8,641 nucleotides of DNA from Paenibacillus sp. UBA6285 (GCA_002438345.1 DJUJ01000211.1:30894-39534); one strand, 5' to 3'; shown: positions 1 through 8,489, numbered from the stretch's first letter. The notes: generated from the letters alone by a model not told the origin. A program made the numbers and translations.

Positions 1-67
1 CTTCGTGATCAAAAGCGGACTTTTTGAACAACCTCTAGTAGGGAACGATTAACGAACGGATATTTAG

Positions 68-2125
<2,058 letters not shown>

Positions 2126-2178
2126 GCATATTTATACTAGATTAGTTGAACATAAGAATTTTCTATTAAGGTAAGTGC

Positions 2179-2315
2179 GTGACTGCGGTGAATGTTTGGA
2201 CTTTCGGCCGCTGTTGTCCCCAGATTTCTTGATTATATACCGTGTTTCACGGTTGAAATCCGGTGACAAAGGCGGGCGCTATCGCTCCTACAGTTCCAAA
2301 CTTCCCCTCCGCCAC
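2179..2315. repeat. Long nested inverted-repeat element (candidate dispersed repeat or structured RNA)
   Basis: Five arm pairs nest in perfect order: GTTTGGA 2194-2200 with TCCAAAC 2295-2301; CCGC 2208-2211 with GCGG 2272-2275; TTGTC 2214-2218 with GACAA 2265-2269; GATTTC 2223-2228 with GAAATC 2255-2260; ACCGTG 2239-2244 with CACGGT 2248-2253 around a TTT loop. An outer GCGG 2185-2188 / CCGC 2309-2312 and GTG/CAC pair continue it. Bases 2276-2294 form a side arm or bulge. An open frame crosses the element, but it has no SD, no recognisable protein and ends inside the downstream terminator, so I do not call a gene. I recall very similar intergenic sequence being common in Paenibacillus genomes; that is recollection, not a search. 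Confidence 0.6.
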
Positions 2316-2359
2316 TCTTCCTTTTTAGAATGTTTTAGGTTCAGCTTATATTTGATCCT

Positions 2360-2414
2360 AAAAGGGTATCAGTTCCATCTCGTTTAAATGCGAGAGGGGC
2401 TGGTACCCTTTTTT
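2360..2414 (+). terminator. Rho-independent terminator after ligA and the repeat
   Basis: Left arm 2360-2372 (AAAAGGGTATCAG) pairs with right arm 2400-2412 (CTGGTACCCTTTT) over 13 bp with a single G-U wobble. The stem continues inward through CC/GG and TCTCG/CGAGA pairs to a TTTAAATG loop. A run of six T (2409-2414) overlaps and follows the right arm. It separates ligA and the repeat from the regulator operon. The A run on the left arm makes it potentially bidirectional. Confidence 0.9.
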
Positions 2415-2539
2415 GCGTAAACTACGTATTGTCATTCGATTTTAAGTACATGTTTCTATTTTCGAGGAAAATCGTTCGATTGATCTGCTAATATATAAGC
2501 TATAGATATTATTACTATATTTGAAAGGAAACCCCTCCT
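2415..2539 (+). promoter_or_regulatory. Putative promoter region of the two-component/PBP operon
   Basis: This 125-nt AT-rich gap lies between the terminator and the response regulator gene and must hold the operon promoter. I see no consensus sigma-A pair. The best candidates are TTGATC (2480-2485) with TATAGA (2501-2506) at a short 15-nt spacing, or an extended -10 TGCTAATAT (2486-2494) without a good -35. Possible operator elements are two TTCGATT copies (2435-2441 and 2475-2481, 40 bp apart) and a small palindrome ATTTTC-GAG-GAAAAT (2458-2472). A poor -35 with upstream repeats would fit an activator-dependent promoter, possibly autoregulated; this is inference. Confidence 0.4.
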
Positions 2540-3244
2540 GTGAAGAGAGAAACGATATTGTTAGTAGATGATGAGAAGGAAATTGTAGAGCTGTTATCGA
2601 TTTATCTCTGTAATGAGGGCTATCGGTTGCTTAAGGCTTATGATGGGATGCAAGCGCTGGAGTGTCTACAGAAGGAAGAAGTAGATTTAATTATTCTTGA
2701 TGTCATGATGCCTAAGATGGATGGATTAGTAGCATGTATGAAGATCCGTGAAGAGCGGAAGATGCCGATTATCATCCTTTCAGCTAAAAACACGGATATG
2801 GACAAGATCTCCGGACTTAGCATTGGAGCGGACGACTACGTGGGCAAACCTTTTAATCCTCTAGAGATTGTTGCACGTGTAAAGTCACATCTTCGTCGTT
2901 ATCACGGATTTAATAAGGATAGTAATATCTTGAACGATAGCAAGCTGAGCTTTGAAGATTTAACTATAGATACGTCTAAGCATGAGGTGTATGTAGACCA
3001 GCAGAAGATTAAGCTGACCCCGCGGGAATTTTCTATTTTAGAGCTTTTGGCAAGGCACCAAGGTCAAGTGCTCAGCTTAGAGCAGATTTACGATAAAGTG
3101 TGGAATGAACCATTTTTAGATGGAGGTAATACTGTTATGGTACATATTCGTAACCTCCGCGACAAAATTGAAGTGGATTCAAAGCGCCCCCGTTACATAC
3201 AGACTGTCTGGGGAGTCGGATATAAATTAGATGGACCTTCCTGA
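2540..3244 (+). CDS. OmpR/PhoB-family response regulator, VanR-like
   Basis: Cytoplasmic DNA-binding regulator, 234 aa, the usual length for the family. The receiver domain (about 5-118) has the acidic pair D10-D11, phospho-acceptor D54 in ILDVMMP, switch residue S81 and lysine K103 in GKPF. The C-terminal winged helix (about 133-230) carries LTPREFSILELL, the MVHIRNLRDKI recognition helix and the WGVGYKL wing. Closest in my memory to VanR of glycopeptide-resistance clusters (shared IGADDY...KPF.PLE and TVWGVGYK), but no vanH, vanA or vanX lies nearby, so I give no symbol. The start is GTG at 2540, with AGGA about 10 nt upstream. The stop is followed after 19 nt by the cognate kinase gene. 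Its probable targets are its own operon and the PBP gene downstream, which is inference from position. Confidence 0.92.
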   Translation: MKRETILLVDDEKEIVELLSIYLCNEGYRLLKAYDGMQALECLQKEEVDLIILDVMMPKMDGLVACMKIREERKMPIIILSAKNTDMDKISGLSIGADDYVGKPFNPLEIVARVKSHLRRYHGFNKDSNILNDSKLSFEDLTIDTSKHEVYVDQQKIKLTPREFSILELLARHQGQVLSLEQIYDKVWNEPFLDGGNTVMVHIRNLRDKIEVDSKRPRYIQTVWGVGYKLDGPS

Positions 3245-3263
3245 AAGGATTAGGTGAGGCTTC

Positions 3264-4376
3264 TTGAATTCCAAATATATAACAACGATTCGCTGGAAGT
3301 TTATATTCGCTTTTTTGCTTAGTGTGCTTTCAGGTGGATTACTGCTGTTTGCTGGCTACCAGCTCGTTAACTTCATGATCTATCTAAACCCAGCCTCAGA
3401 ATCAGCTCCTTATTCTTTTATCCTGCGCTGGATTATTAATCATATTGGATCTATGCCACTACTGACTGCAGCTGGTATTGTTAGCTTTTTGCTGTTCTTT
3501 TTTATCTATACTCGTAAAGTGGTGTTGTATCTGGAGGAGATCACAAAAGGGATTCGAGAAATCACAAGCTCAGGGATGTCGCACCGAATTGAGGTCAGAA
3601 CATCGGACGAGCTGGGTGTGTTGGCTGAGAATATTAATGAAATGGCTGAGCGTTTGCAGCACTCCGTGGAGGAGGAACGTAAAGCCGTGAATGCGAAAAA
3701 TGATTTGATCACCGGCGTTTCACACGATTTAAGGACCCCACTTACCTCAGTCCTCGGCTTTCTAGAATATATCGAACAAGATCGATGTCAGGAAGAAGCA
3801 GAAATAAGATATTACGTGAGTATAGCCTATACCAAATCCCTTGTACTGCGTAAATTGATCGACGATCTTTTTGAATATACGCGTGTGAATAGTGGAGAAT
3901 ATCCTCTGGTTCTGGAGCGATTGGATTTAAAGGCATTCATACGGCAGTTAGCGGAGGAGTCGGTTCCCGAACTTATTAAGGCTGAAATGACCTACGAGAT
4001 CGATGACCAAGTTGATGAGTTATGGATAAAGGCTTCCCCTAAAGAGCTAGTTCGTGCTTATGAGAATTTGATTACGAACGCGATCCGTTACGGTAGAAGC
4101 GGCGGAAAAGTGGAGATTGGTTTCAGTAAAAAGGGAAATGAAGCGTTTGTCCGCGTTAGCAATTTTGGAGAAATGATTGCGGAGAGCGATGTTCCGTTTA
4201 TTTTTGAACGATTCTATCGGGCAGAGAAGTCTCGTTCACAGCATACAGGCGGTTCAGGCTTAGGTCTTGCCATTTCAAAAAGTATTATCGAACGCCACAA
4301 TGGCGTTATTTATGTAGAAAGCTCACCTCTTCGGACGGATTTCATTACCTGTTTCCCATTCTTCATAGAATCTTAA
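3264..4376 (+). CDS. Membrane sensor histidine kinase, VanS-like
   Basis: Partner of the preceding response regulator; 370 aa in the cytoplasmic membrane. Transmembrane segments are at about 12-41 and 64-83, separated by only some 22 outside residues ending in WIINHIG (56-62). There is therefore no large sensor domain, as in intramembrane-sensing and small-loop VanS-type kinases. HAMP is about 84-136. The DHp helix has phosphoacceptor H154 in SHDLRTPLTS. The ATPase domain has an N-box with N268 and N272, a degenerate VanS-like G1 (SNFG, 299-302), an F-box FERFYRAEKSR and a G2 box GGSGLGLAIS (329-338). All motifs for an active kinase are present. TTG at 3264 is chosen because AGGTGAGG (3252-3259) sits just upstream and the next in-frame ATG (residue 38) would remove the first membrane helix. 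The signal is unknown; cell-wall damage or antibiotic is a guess from the operon. Confidence 0.92.
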   Translation: MNSKYITTIRWKFIFAFLLSVLSGGLLLFAGYQLVNFMIYLNPASESAPYSFILRWIINHIGSMPLLTAAGIVSFLLFFFIYTRKVVLYLEEITKGIREITSSGMSHRIEVRTSDELGVLAENINEMAERLQHSVEEERKAVNAKNDLITGVSHDLRTPLTSVLGFLEYIEQDRCQEEAEIRYYVSIAYTKSLVLRKLIDDLFEYTRVNSGEYPLVLERLDLKAFIRQLAEESVPELIKAEMTYEIDDQVDELWIKASPKELVRAYENLITNAIRYGRSGGKVEIGFSKKGNEAFVRVSNFGEMIAESDVPFIFERFYRAEKSRSQHTGGSGLGLAISKSIIERHNGVIYVESSPLRTDFITCFPFFIES

Positions 4377-4403
4377 GAAAACTCATGGCAGGTTCTTAAG
4401 ATT
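4369..4403 (+). promoter_or_regulatory. Perfect 11-bp inverted repeat between the kinase and pseudokinase genes
   Basis: AATCTTAAGAA (4369-4379) is exactly complementary to TTCTTAAGATT (4393-4403) across a 13-nt loop. Each arm contains the self-complementary octamer TCTTAAGA, so the pair is also a direct repeat with centres 23 bp apart, about two helical turns. The left arm covers the kinase stop codon. No T run follows and the stem is AT-rich, so it is a poor terminator. An operator for the VanR-like regulator or an RNA processing hairpin are both possible. Confidence 0.5.
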
Positions 4404-4413
4404 TGGAAGATAT

Positions 4414-4433
4414 CCTTGTGAGCACAAGGAGGG
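4414..4433 (+). promoter_or_regulatory. Palindrome overlapping the Shine-Dalgarno of the 199-aa gene
   Basis: CCTTGTGAGCACAAGG (4414-4429) is a 7+7 palindrome with a 2-nt centre; as RNA it can form six pairs with a GAGC loop. Its right arm contains the AAGG of an excellent SD, AAGGAGGG (4426-4433), 7 nt before ATG 4441. Pairing would partly hide the SD. It could instead be a DNA operator. Confidence 0.5.
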
Positions 4434-4440
4434 AACTACA

Positions 4441-5040
4441 ATGCATAGACTTCAGACGGTTCGCATCAGCTTTCTATATATTTTCATGGGGAGTGCTCTC
4501 TTGAGTGCTGCCTTTCTTTTTGCTGTCCTACGGGCAGTTACTTTGCTGTATTCTCATTATTCAGGGCAATCAGGAGTCTTTTTTGTCCGTCTTATCCACT
4601 GGATCATTAACCATATTGGCAAAACCCCCTGCGCCATTGTTTTATTTGTTCTAATCTTCAGTGGGTTGTTTATTCTCCGTTCACAGAAGATTGCCGACGA
4701 TCTGCACACGGTATTGGTTGGGACCTCGGAGTTAGCAGTCAAGGGGACTACACAAGAAATCAAGGTCCTCTCTGGAGGGGAATTAGGCCAAATCGCCTCT
4801 AACCTGAATCGCATGCAAAGAATTGAAGTTCCAGATAGAGGCGAAGCACCGGGGACGTTGGAAGAAACGCCAGCTGTAGCTTTATTGATAAGGACTCGGG
4901 CAATTCTCCGTACACTCCGTGAGGTGGAAGAGGCTGATAATACGGATAATGGGATGGAAGCCCAAGCACTTCTTGAAGCAGCGAATGTTGAAGCTCGTAG
5001 TATGGAGCGGTTCCTAGAGAACCTGATTATTGAATCATGA
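4441..5040 (+). CDS. Truncated histidine-kinase-like membrane protein (TM-HAMP-degenerate DHp)
   Basis: A 199-aa protein that appears to be a paralogue of the N-terminal half of the preceding kinase. It has membrane helices at about 9-37 and 62-80 around a short outside loop ending in the same WIINHIG (54-60). A HAMP-like segment follows (about 81-126; ELG..A.N.N.M is shared with the kinase). After a Pro/Gly/Glu-rich linker comes a helical part that lines up with the kinase DHp: ILRT (155-158) sits on DLRT (155-158), with A154 where the kinase has H154 and L159 where it has P159, and the end FLENLIIES matches LIDDLFEYT. There is no ATPase domain. It therefore cannot autophosphorylate. It ends in an ATGA overlap with the PBP gene and has a strong SD, so it is expressed and maintained rather than obvious debris. 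The proposed role as modulator of the kinase or the PBP is inference. Confidence 0.8.
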   Translation: MHRLQTVRISFLYIFMGSALLSAAFLFAVLRAVTLLYSHYSGQSGVFFVRLIHWIINHIGKTPCAIVLFVLIFSGLFILRSQKIADDLHTVLVGTSELAVKGTTQEIKVLSGGELGQIASNLNRMQRIEVPDRGEAPGTLEETPAVALLIRTRAILRTLREVEEADNTDNGMEAQALLEAANVEARSMERFLENLIIES

Positions 5041-6944
5041 GTATCGTTACCGACAAAAAACAAAGTGTAGCCCATTCAGACAAGGATGGCAGATGGATCG
5101 TGCGTACCCGGATACTCCGTCTGGGGTATTTATTATTTGATGGGAGTGTCATTGGAATAATAATAGCGCTCGTGGGTTTGCTTTACGTCTTTCAATACGG
5201 CGGACAAGTGGTTAAACAGCAAGAGGATAAACTTCAGCTACCGGAATCGAGCATCATTATGACCTCGGATGGGACGATATTACGGATGATCCCTTTACCG
5301 GGCTCTGGGTATAGACATACAGCGGAGCTGGAGGAGATGCCTGCATTATTGATAAATACGTTTTTAGCAGTGGAGGACCGTCGTTTTTATAGCCATCATG
5401 GAATAGATTACAAAGGGATTTCTCGCGCTTTTTTAAATAATATTGTGGATATGGATCTCTCTGAGGGCGGAAGTAGCATCACTCAGCAGCTTGCTCGCAA
5501 TCTTTATCTGAACAGAAATAAGAATGTAATACGCAAGCTAAATGAGGCATCCATTGCTCTTGCATTGGAGAGGCAGCTCACTAAACGTGAGATTCTTGGA
5601 CTTTACCTCAATCAGATTTATATGGGACGAGGACAATATGGAGTAAAGGCAGTTGCGGAGCGTTACTTCGGCGTATCAGATTTAAAAAAACTAGAGATAT
5701 GGCAAATAGCTACCCTGGCGGGAATCCCTAAAGGACCGTCTATTTATAATCCGATAGATAATAGTACATTATCCAAAACAAGAAGGAATCTCGTTCTACA
5801 GATCATGCTAGATCAAGGACTGATCACTGATGAACAAATGATTGAGGCTAGAGATAAGCAGTATCAACCTCCCGCTGCGAACAAAGAAGAAGTCATTGGT
5901 GTGCATTATGTGGATGCTACGCTTAAAGAAGCGGCCCAGATCACCGGAAAGTCAGTGGAAGAGCTTCGAACGGGTGGATACACTATCGTTACAGGGTTGA
6001 ACATCAAAGCACAACAGGCGATGGAGCAGGCTTTTCTTAATGGTGCTTCTTTCCCCCCTGACGGAAAAGATCAGCAGGTGGAAGCGGCTATGACCATAAT
6101 GGATCATCGTACAGGTGAAGTAGTGGCACTGATCGGTGGGCGCGAACAAAACGAGGGGAGCTTGAACAGGGCTACTATTGATGCGCGGCAGCCAGGCTCC
6201 AGCTTTAAGCCTATCATTGATTATGGACCTGCACTCGAGAGCGGAAAGTATAGCCCAAACAGCATATTGTCCGACCGTAAATACGCTTATGGCAACTATG
6301 TACCTGAGAACTTGAATGGTGTGTACCAAGGTCAGATCACAATGAACACCGCATTGCAAAAATCCATAAATGCGCCAGCAGTATGGCTTTTGAAGCAGGT
6401 AGGGATCTCTTATGCGCGACAATTCGCAGCCAAATTAGGAATTGTACTGACGGAGGAGGATAACCACTTATCGATAGCGTTGGGAGGGCTTCATAACGGA
6501 GTATCTCCACTTAAAATGACACAAGCCTACGGCGTCTTTGCCAATGGCGGTAAATTCTATGACGCCCATATGGTTCGCACGATAACGGATGCAAAAGGAA
6601 AAGTCGTATACACACATCCCACTGAATCACGTCAGGTAATATCGCAAAGAACCGCGGACGCAATGACGATTATGCTACGTAATGTGGTCAATGAAGGAAC
6701 AGGCAAAAAAGCGCAAATGAACAGACCTGTAGCGGGGAAAACCGGAACAACCCAATTGGACCTGCCAGGCGTAAGCAAGAAAGCCAATCGGGATCTGTGG
6801 TTTGTTGGTTATACTTCGGAATGGACAGCTGCGGTGTGGATGGGGTTTGATCGTACCAATAAGGATAATCATATGACTGAGGGCAGTGGGAAGGCTGCCG
6901 CTCTATTTTCAACAGTAATGAGTAAGGCTTTAAGTGGTTATTGA
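5037..6944 (+). CDS. Class A penicillin-binding protein (bifunctional peptidoglycan synthase)
   Basis: Polymerises lipid II into glycan strands and crosslinks the stem peptides outside the membrane; 635 aa. One membrane anchor lies at about 29-53 after a basic cytoplasmic tail. The glycosyltransferase (GT51) domain has catalytic E113 in VEDRRFYSHHG, GGSSITQQLARN (144-155), RKLNE with E170, and YLNQIYMGRGQYGV (190-203). The transpeptidase domain has nucleophile S388 in SSFK (388-391), SIN (443-445) and KTGTT (568-572). All catalytic motifs are intact. It stops soon after the transpeptidase fold, with no PASTA or Fn3 tail. The ATG at 5037 overlaps the stop of the pseudokinase gene (ATGA) and has no good SD, so it should depend on translational coupling. 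Placement behind a VanRS-like pair suggests inducible expression, perhaps as a spare or stress PBP. The exact PBP1/PBP4 orthologue cannot be settled here. Confidence 0.96.
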   Translation: MSIVTDKKQSVAHSDKDGRWIVRTRILRLGYLLFDGSVIGIIIALVGLLYVFQYGGQVVKQQEDKLQLPESSIIMTSDGTILRMIPLPGSGYRHTAELEEMPALLINTFLAVEDRRFYSHHGIDYKGISRAFLNNIVDMDLSEGGSSITQQLARNLYLNRNKNVIRKLNEASIALALERQLTKREILGLYLNQIYMGRGQYGVKAVAERYFGVSDLKKLEIWQIATLAGIPKGPSIYNPIDNSTLSKTRRNLVLQIMLDQGLITDEQMIEARDKQYQPPAANKEEVIGVHYVDATLKEAAQITGKSVEELRTGGYTIVTGLNIKAQQAMEQAFLNGASFPPDGKDQQVEAAMTIMDHRTGEVVALIGGREQNEGSLNRATIDARQPGSSFKPIIDYGPALESGKYSPNSILSDRKYAYGNYVPENLNGVYQGQITMNTALQKSINAPAVWLLKQVGISYARQFAAKLGIVLTEEDNHLSIALGGLHNGVSPLKMTQAYGVFANGGKFYDAHMVRTITDAKGKVVYTHPTESRQVISQRTADAMTIMLRNVVNEGTGKKAQMNRPVAGKTGTTQLDLPGVSKKANRDLWFVGYTSEWTAAVWMGFDRTNKDNHMTEGSGKAAALFSTVMSKALSGY

Positions 6945-6955
6945 TGTTATTGATG
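6938..6955. repeat. Tandem 9-bp repeat at the junction of convergent genes
   Basis: TTATTGATG occurs twice head to tail (6938-6946, 6947-6955), followed by a degenerate third copy (TTTATTGAG, 6956-6964). The first copy contains the PBP stop TGA and the third contains the transporter stop TAA (minus strand). The whole 12-nt gap is repeat sequence, consistent with slippage duplication. Confidence 0.6.
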
Positions 6956-6956
6956 T

Positions 6957-8213
6957 TTATTGAGCCGCCCATTCTTCTAGTTTCTCATCTCGAGGAAGCA
7001 GGAGGGCCAGGAAACCAAAAAGAGGTAGGAAACCACAAGCTATAAATACTTTTGAAATGCCTATGCTGTCTATTAGGTTGCCGAGTACCAAGGAGCCAAT
7101 TCCGCCGAGCCCAAAAGCAAGACCAGTGATTAACCCTGAGACCGTTCCGATATTGCCTGGATAAAGCATTTGAGCATAGATCACTGTTACAGAGAAGCTA
7201 GATAGAAGGATGAAACCACCAATCAGCAGTAGTATGGCTGCCCACATTTGGCTCACAAAGGGTAGAGCCAGCGCGAAGGGCACTGTTCCGACCATAGAGA
7301 GAAGAATGAGATTACGCCGTCCGAAGCGGTCCGCCAGTGGGCCTCCGAAAAATGTACCGACAGCTCCAGCTGCCAGATACATAAAAATATAGATTTGGGC
7401 GTTATCGAGCGACATTTGATATTTGTCCATTAAATAGAAGGCATAATAACTGCCGATAGAAGCGCCGTACCAAGACCTCACAAAAACTAGGAACACAAGG
7501 ATGATCGTTGCTTTTCGAATACTTTTGCGGCGGGCAGGATCGATTGCGCGAGCCGTTGATTTCTTATGAAACGTATATCCAGCATCCAGCATCTCCCGAT
7601 ACCACCGAGCGACATAGGTCTGAACGGCGATTCCGGCAACAGCGACAATAGTGAAACCCAGTGCTCCAATCTGCCCAAAGGGGATGAATATCCATTTCGT
7701 AAGCATTGGACCTAAAGATTGCCCAGCATTACCGCCGACTTGAAAAATAGATTGCGACAGTCCCTTCCGTTGACCAGCGGCCATATGAGCAACACGCATG
7801 CCTTCTGGATGAAAGGTGGCAGAGCCGAAGCCGATAAGCATGACGGAGAACAATACAAGGATATAGTTATTGGCATAAGCCAGTAGAAGTACGCCTAGAA
7901 AGGTGCTGCACATACCTAATGGTAGCAATATAGGACGAGGTTTACGGTCCGCAGCATATCCTATGACTGGCTGGATTACTGAAGACGTCATGTTTAAGGC
8001 AAAAGAGATCCACCCAATCTGAGCAAAAGAGAGCAGCAAGTTATCTTTTAGAATAGGAAAGATTGCAGGGATGACTGCCTGAATAGAATCGTTAAATAAA
8101 TGAACAAAGCTGACTGCCAGCAAAATCTTATAGATTGTTGCTTGCTGCAGATTACGCTGCTCCTTGTCCTTGGTGTTTATTGGGGTCGCAGCAGATGTAG
8201 GATTGTTTTTCAT
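6957..8213 (-). CDS. MFS efflux transporter, fosmidomycin-resistance (Fsr) type
   Basis: A 418-aa major facilitator protein predicted to have about 12 membrane helices and a cytoplasmic loop near 205-232 rich in Arg and Lys. MFS motif A is present twice, GYAADRKPRP (85-94) and GPLADRFGRR (291-300). Residues 38-58 (HLFND...IPAIFPILKD) and 135-169 (HPEGMRVAHMA ... FQVGGNAGQSLGP) match what I remember of E. coli Fsr and its relatives, proton-driven exporters tied to fosmidomycin or other small molecules. The real substrate is unknown. The ATG at 8213 has an AGAGGAG SD about 6 nt upstream on the minus strand. The gene is convergent with the PBP gene and divergent from the rRNA operon, so it is probably a single-gene unit. 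No regulator gene lies beside it, and I saw no clear promoter or terminator for it. Confidence 0.9.
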   Translation of the reverse strand: MKNNPTSAATPINTKDKEQRNLQQATIYKILLAVSFVHLFNDSIQAVIPAIFPILKDNLLLSFAQIGWISFALNMTSSVIQPVIGYAADRKPRPILLPLGMCSTFLGVLLLAYANNYILVLFSVMLIGFGSATFHPEGMRVAHMAAGQRKGLSQSIFQVGGNAGQSLGPMLTKWIFIPFGQIGALGFTIVAVAGIAVQTYVARWYREMLDAGYTFHKKSTARAIDPARRKSIRKATIILVFLVFVRSWYGASIGSYYAFYLMDKYQMSLDNAQIYIFMYLAAGAVGTFFGGPLADRFGRRNLILLSMVGTVPFALALPFVSQMWAAILLLIGGFILLSSFSVTVIYAQMLYPGNIGTVSGLITGLAFGLGGIGSLVLGNLIDSIGISKVFIACGFLPLFGFLALLLPRDEKLEEWAAQ

Positions 8214-8218
8214 TCAGA

Positions 8219-8225
8219 CTCCTCT
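8219..8225 (-). promoter_or_regulatory. Shine-Dalgarno of the MFS gene
   Basis: On the minus strand AGAGGAG precedes ATG 8213 by 5 nt. This fixes the start and leaves a hydrophilic 25-residue N-terminal tail before the first membrane helix. Confidence 0.75.
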
Positions 8226-8332
8226 CTGTACTAATAAGTAGAAGGTAATACATGGGATTTCGATAAATCTATTTAGCCATAAATCAAGTATTATTGGAAT
8301 CAATTTGTGTTGGTTTGAAAGTATTTATACGT

Positions 8333-8386
8333 TGATTATTTTTATTTGAAAAAAAGCTTGCAAACACAATGACAGCATGGTATATT
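8333..8386 (+). promoter_or_regulatory. rRNA operon promoter P1 with AT-rich upstream element
   Basis: TTGCAA (8358-8363), a 17-nt spacer and TATATT (8381-8386) form a strong sigma-A promoter. Just upstream, 8333-8356 is nearly all A and T with phased A and T tracts, as expected of an UP element that binds the RNA polymerase alpha subunits. A G at 8394 lies at a suitable start distance; initiation on G is typical of growth-rate-controlled rrn promoters in Bacillus. Confidence 0.85.
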
Positions 8387-8442
8387 ATCTCTTGTGCTTA
8401 TGACGCATCGAACAAACGAAACACAAACGATGAAAAAATAAG

Positions 8443-8472
8443 TTGACAAGAAATACGACAACATGATATACT
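8443..8472 (+). promoter_or_regulatory. rRNA operon promoter P2
   Basis: A perfect -35 TTGACA (8443-8448), an 18-nt spacer and TATACT (8467-8472). It lies 86 bp downstream of P1, the usual tandem layout of Bacillota rrn operons. An A-rich stretch (GATGAAAAAATAAG) lies directly upstream. Confidence 0.88.
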
Positions 8473-8489
8473 CTAATTCCTGTGCAAGA

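Noticed and set aside
1..52. A short open stretch at the left edge (frame 2, 16 codons to TAA at 50-52) that might be the tail of an upstream gene
   Set aside because: Too short to recognise, and two other readings are equally possible. The sequence around 1-36 also reminds me of common non-coding Paenibacillus intergenic sequence.
2175..2387. 70-codon open frame after ligA
   Set aside because: It coincides with the nested inverted repeat and ends within the terminator hairpin. It has no SD and its product resembles no protein family I know.
2526..2539. AGGA/TCCT pairing that could hide the SD of the response regulator
   Set aside because: Only 4 bp with a 6-nt loop; too weak to claim regulation.
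4441..5040. Frameshifted pseudogene of a full kinase
   Set aside because: No ATPase-domain sequence follows in any frame. The next gene starts inside its stop codon, and the reading frame is intact with a strong SD.
6879..6908. Hairpin GAGGGCAG/CTGCC-G-CTC followed by TATTTT near the end of the PBP gene, as a terminator
   Set aside because: It lies inside the coding sequence about 36 nt before the stop, has a bulge and a poor T run; termination there would cut the message.
2540..6944. A vancomycin-resistance (van) cluster
   Set aside because: The regulator and kinase resemble VanR/VanS, but no D-Ala-D-Lac ligase, dehydrogenase or VanX dipeptidase gene is present.
8214..8340. A promoter for the MFS gene on the minus strand
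   Set aside because: TTGATT motifs occur, but no matching -10 at a good distance was convincing.
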